Shown here piece after piece: positions 30,301 to 36,335 of a stretch of 64,000 bases of DNA (positions within the stretch are counted from its first letter, which is position 1; every line of letters starts with the position of its first letter). This DNA comes from Planctomyces sp. SH-PL14 (lineage in GTDB: Bacteria; Planctomycetota; Planctomycetia; Planctomycetales; Planctomycetaceae): the NCBI RefSeq assembly GCF_001610835.1, contig NZ_CP011270.1, forward strand, positions 5,536,001 to 5,600,000. The letters are read 5' to 3'. The notes under the pieces were generated by a model, which saw only the letters and a program-made list of their open reading frames with translations, was not told the DNA's origin and made no database searches. Position numbers and translations under genes: made by a program.

Positions 30301-31426
30301 AGGAGGAGATCGCCAGGTTCTGCGCCGTGTTGTCGCCGGCGAGGACGGTGGCCGAATCCTCCGCGAGCACGACCCCCCCCCCGGAGTTGAACGTGAAGCT
30401 GCCGAGGTTGGTGGTGGTCCCGCCGCCGCCGATGGCGATCGACGAGCCGGCGAACGAGGCGTTGTTCGTGACGGTGAGGCTCGTCGAGCCGTCCGTGATC
30501 CCGGCGGTGGACGTCAGCGAGAGGCTGCTGGCCGTGTTGGCGCCGGCGAGCGCGGTGGCGGAGTCCTCCTGGATCGAGACCGCCCCGGCGGAGTTGAACG
30601 TCAGGCTGCCGAAGTTGGTGGTGATCCCGGCGCCGCCGACGGTGACCGACGTGCCGTTGAAGGAGGCGTTGTTCGTGACCGCCAGGCTCGTCGAGGCGTC
30701 CGTGATCGCGCCGGCGGAGGTGAGGCTGAGGGAAGACGCCGTGTTGACGCCGGCGAGGCTGGTGGCCGAGTCCTCCTGGATCGTCACCGCCCCCGTCGCG
30801 TTGAACGTCAGGCTGGCGAAGTCCGTGGTCCCCGCGCCGCCGACGCCGATCCCTCCGGCGGTGGCGGTGAAGGTGGCGGCTCCGGTCGCCGTGAGCGTCT
30901 CGCCGCCGGTGGCCAGCGTGATGGTCGATCCGGAGAACGAGGCGGCCCCGGCGACGGTGACGTTCGCCCCCGCGCCCGTCACGTTTCCGCCGGTGACGAT
31001 CGAGATGCTGCTTCCGAAGTCGATCGTCGTCGCGCCGGTGAACGAGACGTCGTTGGTCGCGTTGGCGCCGTTGTTCAGGCTCAGTCCGTTCGCGAGGCCG
31101 GCAAATGTGGCCTTATCGACGGTCAGCGTGTTCGTCCCGTTGCCCACCACGCCGCCGCCGTCGGTCCCCACCCACGTTTCCGCGCCGCTGAGCGTGAAAT
31201 AGAAGTTGGTCGCGTCGGCCGAGATCGCGATGTCCTGGTTGGCTGCCCCCAGGTCGGTCAGCGTGAGGGAGTCCCCCGCGACGACGGCAAAGGTCGCATC
31301 GAGCACGATCCGCGGCTCAAGTCCCTGCGGACGGAGCCGGGTTGCGACCCGTTGACGGATCGGCTGGGGACGGCTGCGGCGGTTCCACGAGCGGAAATAG
31401 CGCTGTACTCTTGCCCAGAAGCCCAT
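18374..31426 (-). CDS. 4350-residue repeat-rich surface protein with LEPR motif
   Basis: ATG 31426 is chosen (GGAG 8 bp upstream); GTG 31435 is the alternative. The N-terminus is basic, without a classical signal peptide, then LEPRIVLDA (~36-44), the planctomycete LEPR-x-L motif of large exported proteins. Next ~600 residues: Ala/Thr/Gly-rich NNASFxGxSIxIGG and VSIQEDSAT repeats; then an autotransporter-type beta-strand repeat (LTKQGPGTLTLARANTYTG), a DAAD/NAADxANAAGAITY repeat family, and ~16-18 units of ~95 residues with DDVRLQSTAGSITQ, LSAQA, NDVDVFAA, VRFMDADTFTLG and EIDLRAG. The last ~500 residues are non-repetitive. The C-terminus is hydrophobic (ALAGVPLLLAAWKGG) followed by SRSARRRRR, sorting-tag-like. 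Likely a beta-helical adhesin or surface-layer component. Export route unknown; the HlyD/TolC block at 34-45 kb is a candidate. Confidence 0.92.
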   Translation of the reverse strand: MGFWARVQRYFRSWNRRSRPQPIRQRVATRLRPQGLEPRIVLDATFAVVAGDSLTLTDLGAANQDIAISADATNFYFTLSGAETWVGTDGGGVVGNGTNTLTVDKATFAGLANGLSLNNGANATNDVSFTGATTIDFGSSISIVTGGNVTGAGANVTVAGAASFSGSTITLATGGETLTATGAATFTATAGGIGVGGAGTTDFASLTFNATGAVTIQEDSATSLAGVNTASSLSLTSAGAITDASTSLAVTNNASFNGTSVTVGGAGITTNFGSLTFNSAGAVSIQEDSATALAGANTASSLSLTSTAGITDGSTSLTVTNNASFAGSSIAIGGGGTTTNLGSFTFNSGGGVVLAEDSATVLAGDNTAQNLAISSSGGISDSSTSLAVTTNAAFASSSITIGGAGTTTNFGSVTFSSAGAVSIQEDSDTSLLGANVANSLSLTSTGAITDGSASLAVTNNASFGGTSIAIGGASTTNFGSVTVNSGGTVSIQEDSATAIAGSAGSLTVSSTGAITQTAALAVTGTSSFTATTGGTSITLTDPANDFGGAVSLFATGAGNVAITDVNALVLGASTLGTGTFTVDAVGISQTGAIAQAPAAGAVTFNAGAGAISLIDAGNNFTGAVSLNNSGANNVAITDVNALLLGASTVGTGTLTVNAVGITQSGAIIQGAAAGAATFNAGAGVITLTNTSNDFTGSVSLNNSGANNVSIRDANAIILGASAVGTGTLTITAVGITQTGGITQAGAGAVTLAGAGGIIDLSDPGNDFVGTVAATGTAVSLRDDAGGMVLGNIAASAGLTVGSDDAITQAVGTTISGGGLTKQGPGTLTLARANTYTGTTTVSDGVLLVTNGAGSGTGTSSVLVNNGGTLGGNGSISGSVTIASGGTLAPGLAPGTTAVLEVGNLTFQTGSFYVADVNTNTAGSGYDQLDVTGTVTIQAGVTLTTNGTITPSPAQRINLIVNDGNDAISGTFSGVPDEGTRTINGIPFIANYQAGGGGSNDFRLTQSGAVIFTSDGAGAGNLELRRIGNTIQFLDDGVIVDSVSYASVLNQTVTVIGTNGQSETLLVNYAATGGFFDVDINWNGGETAGDNDKLDINGGTFTTVTHTFLTTTPANAGNIVYNTASASATINYTGLEPVDMAGSTITTLIFNLPDAADTVFLEDDGTAANGISQIRSGTSAFETTTFDNSVGTLIVNMGLTATVDLTVDIPDYTRSLTINGLGGTDTVVFSGTTNLSAAGSDLSVTVGGTITGAGTVAANDAMTLVASSIDLTGAVSGATLDARSLNDAGGLVRLSNAANDFNTVSLRARNAADTLNAAGAITYADADGFDVATALTTSTVTLVGGGPITDSGQLTGTTLFAKTLNNGGAAITLDNATNEFTTVNLQARDAADAANAAGAITYRDATGFDVQTALTTSSVTLTGGDAITDSGQLTGTSLIVKTLNNAGAAIALDNQTNDFATVNLQARNAADAANAAGAITYFDATGFDVAAALTTSTVTLSGTGTITDSGQLTGTLLTARTFNNAGADIVLDNATNDFASIRLESFNALGNSFAAGNLTYRDATGFDIVRTITTTGNVTLTAGGAITGSTSLMNGNTLTVKTLNDAGAAITLDSATINFNTVNLQARNAADVANAAGAITYVDQTGFDVATIRTASTVTLSGTDAITDSGQLVGTTLSVKTLNDAGAAITLDFATNDFDTINLQARNAADTANASGVINYTDSDSVAVDIVSTTATVCLEITGAITDANAGALNVTASALELRTGGGVGTAADRLEISVGTVAARATTSGGIFLEQVAAAGSLTVGTVGAVSGLNASGANGDISVLVNAGNLVISDAIASGNGTIRLRASGDITQTAAITGATLAAVSDTGDIDLSLATNNVTDFAAAATGGGQFVSFRDTNSVNLSTVTAGNVFVADVSGVNVGTSAGSTVRLRATTNITQDATAPVIADLLGAEAGNLVELCLAPNDVNTFAATAGSAVRFMDANTFTLGTVTAGSVLSADLNGVTAPNEIDLRAGGNLQLNQALTSTTVRLQSDTGSVTQDAGAIITGTSLLARAGTDVDLRLANDVDVFSAETTDGFVYFNDTDGLTISFVNGSSCIGGASGVTAGGTGNNVEILAGGNISLLQDIAAADDTVRLQTTAGSIVQTGGGVSAANFSARATAEIDLRSASNSVDVVAAVTGANAADFLYYRDSGSVTVGTVTGGVLVTQQVVGFEAGQDIEIRTSGELGLEAAVTAIGDDVRLQADDGSITQTSAGTIFATNLSAQANGVFQSVELCTAANDVGTFAGSAAVAVRFMDANTFALGTVGAGVLVASSVTGVTAPTEIDLRAGVGNLNISEALSSGTIRLQADNGSLTQSGTGTITATNLLLLASNNINFQLANDAGTLAAEATAGFVYFRDTSGLTVGTVAGSVCIAGDAGVVAGGDIEILTVGTLGLQAEVTAAGDTVRLQSTTGSITQTVAGVITAASLSAQANAAGQSVELCTANNDVDTFAASAAVAVRFMDVDNFALGTVPGGVLIVNNVTGITAASEIDLRAGSGDLAITEALSSGTIRLQADNGSVTQSGTGTITAGSLLARASGNVDLRLANDVNIFAAETTSSGFVYFRDTDDLVVGSVAASICITTGATGVVASGAGDIEILTGGTLDLQAVVTADGDDVRLQATAGSITQTVAGVITAANLSARANGAGGSVELCVAPNDVDTFAASAAVAVRFMDADTFTLGTVLGGVLVTGDVTGVTAPSEIDLRAGSGDLAITQGLTSGTVRLQADNGAITQSGTGTIVATSLVARASGNIDLQLGNDVNTFAAATTTSAGSIYFNDVDDLVIGTVAGSICVTGATGVVAGDATAEAGAAGDIEIRTAAILSIQAVVTAQLDDIRLVSTGSVITQTATGVITGGRLSAQAFNNVTLCIAVNNVDEFAATSTVGSVYFRDFDGVTVGSLAGGVLVTNLVTGITAGVDVEIMAGEEIIVDQAITAIGDDVRLEVTGGSISQSATGIITTANLSAQASADVNLGTAANDVNVFAATATTGDVFFRDSDDLIVGSVAGGFCVVGAVNGITAGTDIEVLTVNDLSLQQAVTAAGDDVRLQSTAGSVTQTAAGVITAANLSAQAAIDVNLCVAAANDVDVFAATATSGFVLFRDADDLIVGSVTGGTLVSTAVNGITGGTDVEVMSVGALSLQQAVTALGDDVRLQSTTGAVTQSGVGAIAAGSLSAQAATNVDLRLANDVDTFAAVTGNGFVYFRDADDLIVGNVTAGTCVTTAVNGITANGANDVELLTAGNLSLQQVVNALGDDVRLQSTAGSISQTATGAITAANLSAQANGAGQSVELCLANNDVDVFAASAGSAVRFMDADTFTLGNVAGGVLVTGAVNGVTAPAEIDLRSVGSLSINLALSSGTVRLQSDTGSVTQTAAIGAGSLLARAAGSVDLSTLVNDVAIFSAEATTGNVYFQDANDVTVGAVAGSICIGGGTGIVAGLDVEILAGLNIGVNEAITALGDDVRLQAVGGSIVQSATGIITSSTLSAFAAGSVDLALANNDVDFFTAAATAGNVYFLDADDLRIVAIPGGALVTTAGSGVTAALDIELLAGGNLSLETAITAASDIRLVSTAGAITQTAGGILTTANLSAAAGTLISLGSANNDVDVFAATTGTGDVAYFDVDSVAIGTVAAGARVPNAIDGITAAGGTANVTLTAGAVTDGNGTNVNVTANVLSVTTVTGLGTSADFFDTSVTSLFANIIGTGGVFVFETDAIILENVVTANGSIAVVTNDLDRVTLDVIAGTNTPATNLGAGGAASSTITVRTVTAGDATPLDANASTALLVAKGSGGDIVFQGTAVSPLGVGGTLMVFNTAAASATLVAGGNFVFTSGQSTIMTVNPVTSLAYAIAKNFDRAGYYTTAGGQVPIGNNGDVSITLDTVGVAGELGLNVHVDWGDLDGTNFLGFLDTSPRYTGVSFGGTGWTADANATYLTGGNPTILSHTYSQADQFALSVPGTLPGGSPNLFFVDFAVSHDPSIVVLASSVNGQALSPINTATGETLGLASSTDIPAQFRNLEQYSPGSVNAADVRQGTGLNGADALDNGRVEILLSSVVTFITLPVQTESEVVLERAFPLQVSEFVSVSLPTTPVEPIRQTPQRSASRELTFELVIIADDPNAEPEVVTLPKDILDGNNLELLLKNLPDGSYELRYRMGETGNPRSVFRFDVIDKAVRSPDVDLENLPTELQLKEIRSTIEKSGDDTALEEEGAGALDDVSFDASIPNGNESDQSGGTAQSAAGADSRRSPAVADPDRASLATEIEHTLSDGPAVATDAAPRAALAGVPLLLAAWKGGRKAAENPFSRSARRRRRANS
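20460..25560 (-). repeat. Degenerate ~95-codon tandem repeats in the giant gene
   Basis: Each unit encodes a VRLQ...GS(I/V)TQ strand, a LSAQA strand and a DVDxFAA...FxDxD strand. Units have diverged in sequence but keep phase, giving ~285-300 bp periodicity over ~5 kb. Alternation of two subtypes (with or without the VELCxANNDVDTFAASAAVAVRF version) suggests duplication of pairs of units. Confidence 0.8.
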
Positions 31427-31435
31427 CTGCTCCAC

Positions 31436-31784
31436 TCCGCCTGTCTGTCATCTTCGCTGTGATGCGAAAATGAGCATTTCCTGAACTTGACTTCGCCCGC
31501 AGCGTCCCCGGCAAGACGAGCCAAGTTTACCCAGCTTGCACCTCAATATCCACCAGTTACCACCGTCAAGGTCGTTGAATCCGTATTCGGCATTCCCGTT
31601 ATCGGCACTGTCCGAAAGTAACAGCAGGATCGGTCAAGGGGTCACGGTGAAGTTTGACGACGGAGCCGGTTGTTCCGGGCATTCAGGAACTTCCGGAGTC
31701 GGGCTCCCCGCGGGCTCGATAACTCCGATTGAGGCATGATCTCGGACGAAAGCCTCCACCTGGGCAAAGGGCGCGCATCGCGTG
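31436..31784. other. Divergent promoter region of the giant gene
   Basis: 349 bp, noticeably more AT-rich than its surroundings, between the giant surface-protein gene (minus) and the exported protein at 31815 (plus). No repeat family and no RNA gene seen; the promoters of both genes should lie here, but I cannot assign boxes with confidence. Confidence 0.5.
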
Positions 31785-31814
31785 ATGTCTATGCGTACAC
31801 CAAGGACGAGAGCT

Positions 31815-33209
31815 GTGAAAGACTCCCGCAAGGCGCTGGCGCTCGCGCTCCTGGGTTCCGGACTCTTCGGAGGTTCGGCCCGAGGGGACGACGCCGAGGG
31901 CTATGTTCGTTTTGTCGCCGGACAGGGGCTGACCCCCGTCTCCGCGACCGCCGCCGCTTCGGAATACGAAGGTGTGGTCCGTCTCCGCCAGATCCCCGGC
32001 ACGGTGCTCCCGGCCCCGGTCGCGCCTCTGCCGACCGCGCCGCCGCTCCTGTCGCCGGCCGAGCTGGGGCCTGTCGAACTGCAGGCCGTGCCGGTGATCT
32101 CGCAGGGAGTGCCGGTCCTTTCGCCGGGCGAGCCGCATCTGATTCTTTCCGCCACGCACGCGGTCGACCCCTCCCGCAAGCCGGGCTGGGGGCAGTTGCC
32201 TCTCGCTCTGGCGTCGCCGCGGCTCGATGTGGTGATTCCCTCGCTCCATCCGGCCCATATCCGGACGGGTCTGGCCAGCGGACGGGGGCTGTCCCGGCTC
32301 CCGAGCCTCGATCTGGCGCGAGGCGAAGGATTGGCGCACAAGCCGGCCGCGATTGCCGCTCCTGTTGCCGTTGCCGCACCGGTCCGCACGGAAAACTCGA
32401 TTCAGATTGCCCGAACGGAACCGGCCGCAGTGCCGGCGGCGGTCGAATCCGCTCCGGCTCCGGCCCCCGGAAAGCGGGAGCTGGTGATGGAGTTGCGGCG
32501 GGCGGCCGAGGAGGCGGTGGGCGAGAAGCCGCTGGTCGCCGAGACGGTCGACGGGCCCCGGACGCGGCCCCGTTCGCATGTCGACGGGATCGGAAGCGGC
32601 GAACTGGCGATCGTGACCGCCCCCCGGTCGGGCAAGGATCTGGGGCTGGATCCGGTGAACGGGTTCCAGTCGGGAAATACGTCGATCGGGTTGCGGATCG
32701 CTCAGGCGCCTCCGCCGCCGGTGGCACCTCCGGGCGGGAAGTCGGCCCCGATCGAGGAGGGGGATGGTCCGATGCCGAGCCGCAAGGAACCGGCGCGGGC
32801 GCGGACGGAATCGGAGATCGCGGCGATGCTGCGGGCTCCGGTGGCGGACATCAGCGTGGACGATCCGACGCAGGATCCGGCGACGTCGAACGAGCGGCCG
32901 GACAGCCTGGCGGCGAAGTATGCGGCTCCCGGGATCTTCGTGTCGAACTGGACGTGGCCTGAGCCGCGGCATCAGCGGTACACGTATCCGTTCTATCACA
33001 CGCCTCTCTACTTTGAGGACGCGAACCTGGAGCGGTGCGGACTGGGATACGGGGTGTTCCAGCCGTGGGTTTCGAGCGGTCGGTTCATCGGTCAGACGTT
33101 CATCTGGCCGGCGGCGATGTTTCACCGGTGTCCGTATGAGCACGTCGTGACGCCGGGGGATTGCCGGACGTGTGAGAAGTTCAGGTTGAACACGACGTCG
33201 GCGAAGTGA
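31815..33209 (+). CDS. Exported Pro/Ala-rich protein with conserved Tyr/Trp C-terminal region
   Basis: 464 residues from GTG 31815, which has AAGGA 8 bp upstream and gives a normal signal peptide (MKDSRKALALALLGSGLFGGSARG). ATG codons at 31785 and 31791 are in frame but without a Shine-Dalgarno box. The middle is Pro/Ala-rich and probably disordered. The last ~90 residues are dense in aromatic residues and cysteines (NWTWPEPRHQRYTYPFYHTP, LYFEDANLERCGLG, FHRCPYEHV, GDCRTCEKF); the LYFEDxNLERxG stretch recurs, to my knowledge, at the ends of many planctomycete exported proteins of unknown role. Divergent from the giant gene. Confidence 0.8.
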   Translation: MKDSRKALALALLGSGLFGGSARGDDAEGYVRFVAGQGLTPVSATAAASEYEGVVRLRQIPGTVLPAPVAPLPTAPPLLSPAELGPVELQAVPVISQGVPVLSPGEPHLILSATHAVDPSRKPGWGQLPLALASPRLDVVIPSLHPAHIRTGLASGRGLSRLPSLDLARGEGLAHKPAAIAAPVAVAAPVRTENSIQIARTEPAAVPAAVESAPAPAPGKRELVMELRRAAEEAVGEKPLVAETVDGPRTRPRSHVDGIGSGELAIVTAPRSGKDLGLDPVNGFQSGNTSIGLRIAQAPPPPVAPPGGKSAPIEEGDGPMPSRKEPARARTESEIAAMLRAPVADISVDDPTQDPATSNERPDSLAAKYAAPGIFVSNWTWPEPRHQRYTYPFYHTPLYFEDANLERCGLGYGVFQPWVSSGRFIGQTFIWPAAMFHRCPYEHVVTPGDCRTCEKFRLNTTSAK

Positions 33210-33235
33210 GGGTGGGTGTCGGTGGCAGAAGAGAT

Positions 33236-33275
33236 TCAGCCACAGATCAACACAGATGGACACGGATCAGAGATG
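33236..33275 (+). repeat. ACACAGATNN array, left member of a pair
   Basis: GCCACAGATCAACACAGATG and GACACGGATC, 10-bp period. The inverted partner is at 33881-33910, and the composite element copy C lies between them. Confidence 0.85.
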
Positions 33276-33418
33276 ACCCAGGGTTGCCGGTGTGGCGGCC
33301 CTGGGTTTTCTTTTTTTTGGGGGTGTGGGGAAGTGCAGAGGGGCCTGTGAGGAAGGCGGAAGGGGTTCAGGCGGAAGGCTGAAGGTAGAGCGGCGCAACT
33401 CAGGATCAATTGGATCTG

Positions 33419-33842
33419 ACCGGGGTCCAGGGGGTCACCCCTGGTGGGGAGTGCAGAGGGGCAACGCCCCTTTGCCCGCCGGAGGCCTGGCCGTCGAGAG
33501 ATGTCTGAAGGAGTGAGTATCCAAGCGCGGACACCGTGCCGTATGCCCCCGCACCAACCCGCGTGAATCGCCAACCGACAGCCGAACCACAACGGGCCCC
33601 AGGAAGTCCCGCCAGGGACGGCCGATAATAGCCCACCATTTCAATGGTGGGTCCGCAGCGCGGCTCCGGGCCAGAAGTCCCGTCAGGGACGAAAGAGTCG
33701 TTCTTCCCCAAAGCGGACACCCGTTATGTCCCACGGTTTCTCAGGGAAGTGCCTCCGGCGGCAAGGGGGCGAGGCCCCCTTGACCCCAGCTGCCGTCGCA
33801 CGTCGGGTTCGAGCTATCAGAGCTGTGCCGGCAAGAACGGCA
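33419..33842 (+). repeat. Composite intergenic element, copy C, split by nested units
   Basis: All landmarks of the element in order (GGGTCCAGGGGG, GGGGCAACGCCCC, GGAGGCCTGGCC, TGTCTGAAGGAG, GGACACCGTGCCG, then CGGACACCCGT, CCACGGTTTCTCA, GTGCCTCCGGCGGCAAGGGG, GAGCTATCAGAGC). About 100 bp in the middle are replaced by AGTCCCGTCAGGGACG-type units (33604-33691), so this copy is longer than B and E. Sits between convergent genes. Confidence 0.88.
33604..33691 (+). repeat. AGTCCCGTCAGGGACG + hairpin units nested in copy C
   Basis: AAGTCCCGCCAGGGACGG at 33604, hairpin CCCACCATT-tc-AATGGTGGG at 33632-33651, second AGTCCCGTCAGGGACG at 33676-33691. Same unit as at 45611-45814. Confidence 0.85.
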
Positions 33843-33880
33843 TTCGAGCGGGGCAAGGAGCGCCCCCCCGCCTCTCTCCT

Positions 33881-33910
33881 ATCCGTGTCCATCCGTGTTC
33901 ATCTGTGGCG
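33881..33910 (-). repeat. ACACAGATNN array, right member of a pair
   Basis: Reads ATCCGTGTCCATCCGTGTTC then ATCTGTGGCG on the plus strand, the inverse of 33236-33275. Twenty bp before the stop codon of the M50/HlyD gene. Confidence 0.85.
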
Positions 33911-33930
33911 AACCCCTCTCCGCAACCGCT

Positions 33931-36096
33931 TCACGTCGTCGGAAACCGCAATGCCTGCCGAACCTGCCGCAGCACCCACCGCCAAAGCGGCGTCCAAGGC
34001 GGCTCAATCCGCACCAGCGCCGCCGACCGCAACGCCACCCCCCCCGGCGACTCCATCCGGATCGTCACCTCATACACCGGCTCCGACGGCCGCGGCCCCT
34101 CTTTCGAAGACGAACTCGCCTCCACCGGCAACTCGTTCAGCAAAGCCACCTCCCGCGGCAACGTCGCGGACGGCGTCGCCGAAATCCGCTCCACCGTCCC
34201 CCGCGGCAACTCCAGCACCTGCCCCGAAAGTCCCACCCACGCCGCCTGCCCGATCCGCACGTGCTCCACATCCCGCTGCGAGACATACGCCCGCACCACA
34301 AAGTCCCCCTCCGGCCCGATCGTGCACAGCTGCGTCCCCTCCGGCAGATACGCCGACCGGTTCGCCGGATCCAGCGGCGTCCCCTGCCAGTCCCTCAGCT
34401 CCCGCGGATCGACCGCCTTCGCCGCCACATTCCGCGGCGGCCACACCCGCCCCGCCAGGGGACTCCGGATCGCCAGCCGCGACAGCTCGTCATGCGCCAG
34501 CTTGATCCGCGCATCGAGCCCTTCAATCGTCTTCCGCAACGTCGGGATCTCATCCGCCAGCGCCGGGTTATCGACCCGCCTCGCCTCAATCGCCTTCATC
34601 CGCTGCTCATACCCCGCCCGCTGACTCTCGAGGTCCAGCAGCCGGATCTCCAGCTCCGGATTCCGCAACCGCGCAATCAGCGACCCTTCGTTCACCACGG
34701 TCCCCGCCGGCTCACACTCGCTCAAAATCCCGCCCACAGTCAGGAACACATCCTGCGAAGCCGCCAGCTCCACGAGCGCCGGCGCCTTCACCGGGTTCGG
34801 CATCGGCACGAGCGCCAGCCCCGCCACCACCACCCCCAGCACAACCAGGCCGATCGAAAGCCGCCCCCACCCCACAAGCCGTTCCCGACCCTGGCGGACA
34901 ATCTCACGGGCCAGCGGCGCAGCGGTGCGGATCACAAGCCCTCCCAGGATGACGGCGGCCAGCAGGGTCGCCACCGGCTCCCATGGCTGCCGGTGCCCCG
35001 CCCGCACAAGACCATAAGCAATCAGCACCGCCATGGCGATCCGGTACCCGCCGCTCGCCAGCCCGTAAACGACCGCCGGCCATTCCGGCCGCGCGTCCAG
35101 CTCCGGCCGCCCGCCGGTCTGGGCCCCAAACACAATCCGCAGGAACCCCTTCCGCACCCCCTCCGCGGCGTCGGTCGCCAGGTTCGGCCGGCCGATGGCA
35201 TCGGACAGGATGTAGTACCCGTCGTACTTGAGGAGCGGATTCCCGTTGACGAGCACGGTATTCAGTGAGCAGACGGTCATCAGCGAGAGCGCCAGAAAGT
35301 GCGGCAACCCCGGCGCCGTCCCCCACCAGACAAACGCCGCCAGCGACGCCAGGACCAGCTCCGCCAGCATCCCCGCCGCGGAGACAAGAATCCGGTGCCG
35401 GCGGGAGGGCATCAGCCACGAGTCGGAAACGTCGCAGTAGAGCGTCGGCATCAGGAGCAGCAGCATCACGCCGGACTTCCGGCACGCCCCGCCAAACCGC
35501 ACGCAGCTGTAAGCGTGGGCCAGCTCGTGAATCCCCTTGGAGACGCTGAGCAGGACGATGAACGTCAGCAGGAAGTCCGCCGTCACCCAGTTGCGGGCCT
35601 GCGAAAGATCCAGCAGCAGCCGGTCCAGCGAGCTGAGAACACACAGCGCCGCCCCCCCTGCTAGCAACGCCCCGGCGACAAACGCCGGCCGCGTCCCGAT
35701 CCACGCCACCAGCGGATACGTCGTCCGCAGGAACTCCGTCGGGTCCCAGCCGGGGAGCTGGATCGCCAGCGGATTGGGAAGCCGCTCGATCCACGACTTC
35801 TTCTTGGGAGGGGGCGTCGTCCCGCCGGCAATCAGCCCTTCGCGGACAAAGTGGGCCACAAAGCTGATGAAGTCATCCGCCCCCAGGAACCGGTCGGGCC
35901 GCTGGTGCTGAAATGTCTCGTACGCCTCCTCGACGCTCCGCCGCCCGTCGAGGTTCTGCAGGATCAGCAGCTCATCGGCGGAGAGGTGAAAGAACTTCTC
36001 GCGGAACGGGTCCTTGATGACCCACATCCGCCGCCGGTCAAACCGGATCTCCCGGCAGACAAGATCCGAGCGGAGGGCGAGAGCCGGAGAGGTCAT
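33931..36096 (-). CDS. PqqD-like / M50 zinc protease / HlyD adaptor fusion
   Basis: 721 residues. ~10-95: PqqD-like winged-helix region (VIKDPFREKFFHLSADELLILQNLDGRRSVEEAYETF). ~130-425: polytopic membrane part with the M50 zinc motif HELAH at 190-194 and NPLLKYDGYY around 286-295, whose Asp is the third ligand in the family. ~430-721: one membrane helix, then an HlyD-type adaptor with a split lipoyl-like fold (GGILSECEPAGTVVNEGSLIARL), a coiled hairpin and a SPLAGRVWPP return strand. The family is annotated as putative peptide zinc metalloprotease and is linked elsewhere with modified-peptide export. Role here: membrane cleavage of, and/or adaptor for, an exported peptide or protein. Last of the minus-strand block; repeats separate it from the HlyD gene. 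Confidence 0.87.
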   Translation of the reverse strand: MTSPALALRSDLVCREIRFDRRRMWVIKDPFREKFFHLSADELLILQNLDGRRSVEEAYETFQHQRPDRFLGADDFISFVAHFVREGLIAGGTTPPPKKKSWIERLPNPLAIQLPGWDPTEFLRTTYPLVAWIGTRPAFVAGALLAGGAALCVLSSLDRLLLDLSQARNWVTADFLLTFIVLLSVSKGIHELAHAYSCVRFGGACRKSGVMLLLLMPTLYCDVSDSWLMPSRRHRILVSAAGMLAELVLASLAAFVWWGTAPGLPHFLALSLMTVCSLNTVLVNGNPLLKYDGYYILSDAIGRPNLATDAAEGVRKGFLRIVFGAQTGGRPELDARPEWPAVVYGLASGGYRIAMAVLIAYGLVRAGHRQPWEPVATLLAAVILGGLVIRTAAPLAREIVRQGRERLVGWGRLSIGLVVLGVVVAGLALVPMPNPVKAPALVELAASQDVFLTVGGILSECEPAGTVVNEGSLIARLRNPELEIRLLDLESQRAGYEQRMKAIEARRVDNPALADEIPTLRKTIEGLDARIKLAHDELSRLAIRSPLAGRVWPPRNVAAKAVDPRELRDWQGTPLDPANRSAYLPEGTQLCTIGPEGDFVVRAYVSQRDVEHVRIGQAAWVGLSGQVLELPRGTVERISATPSATLPREVALLNELPVEASSSSKEGPRPSEPVYEVTIRMESPGGVALRSAALVRIEPPWTPLWRWVLRQVRQALRFPTT

Positions 36097-36099
36097 GGG

Positions 36100-36328
36100 G
36101 AGTTAAACACCAAGGCACCAAGGAGGCACCAAGGAGGCACCAAGGGCACAAAGGGGGAAGAGCGAGGTAGGGGCTTTGTGGCTTGGTAAGGCCATTGTGT
36201 CCAGATGTCTCGCCCGGCCTCTCTCTTAAACACCAAGGCACCAAGACTTCACCAAGAACACCAAGAGGACAAGGGCCTCAGAAATCCTTGGTGTCCTTGG
36301 TGCCTCCTTTGTGTCTTGGTGTTTAACC
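36100..36328. repeat. CACCAAGG arrays, tandem and inverted
   Basis: GTTAAACACCAAGGCACC plus several CACCAAGGAGG units (36102-36152), a second plus array at 36227-36270, and an inverted array CCTTGGTG...GTGTTTAAC at 36285-36328. Fills the 239-bp gap between the two adaptor genes, so these may not share one transcript without read-through. Confidence 0.85.
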
Positions 36329-36335
36329 CACCCCC

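Noticed and set aside
12390-31462. Very long plus-strand frames (2162, 2424 and 1116 codons) opposite the kinase and giant genes
   Set aside because: Antisense shadows of GC-rich codon use: Arg/Gly/Asp/Val-rich translations (DRDRVGD-like), no domain, no signal, while the minus strand gives recognisable families.
33236-33910. ACACAGATNN arrays as CRISPR or tandem satellite
   Set aside because: No unique spacers of constant length; short 10-bp words in few copies.
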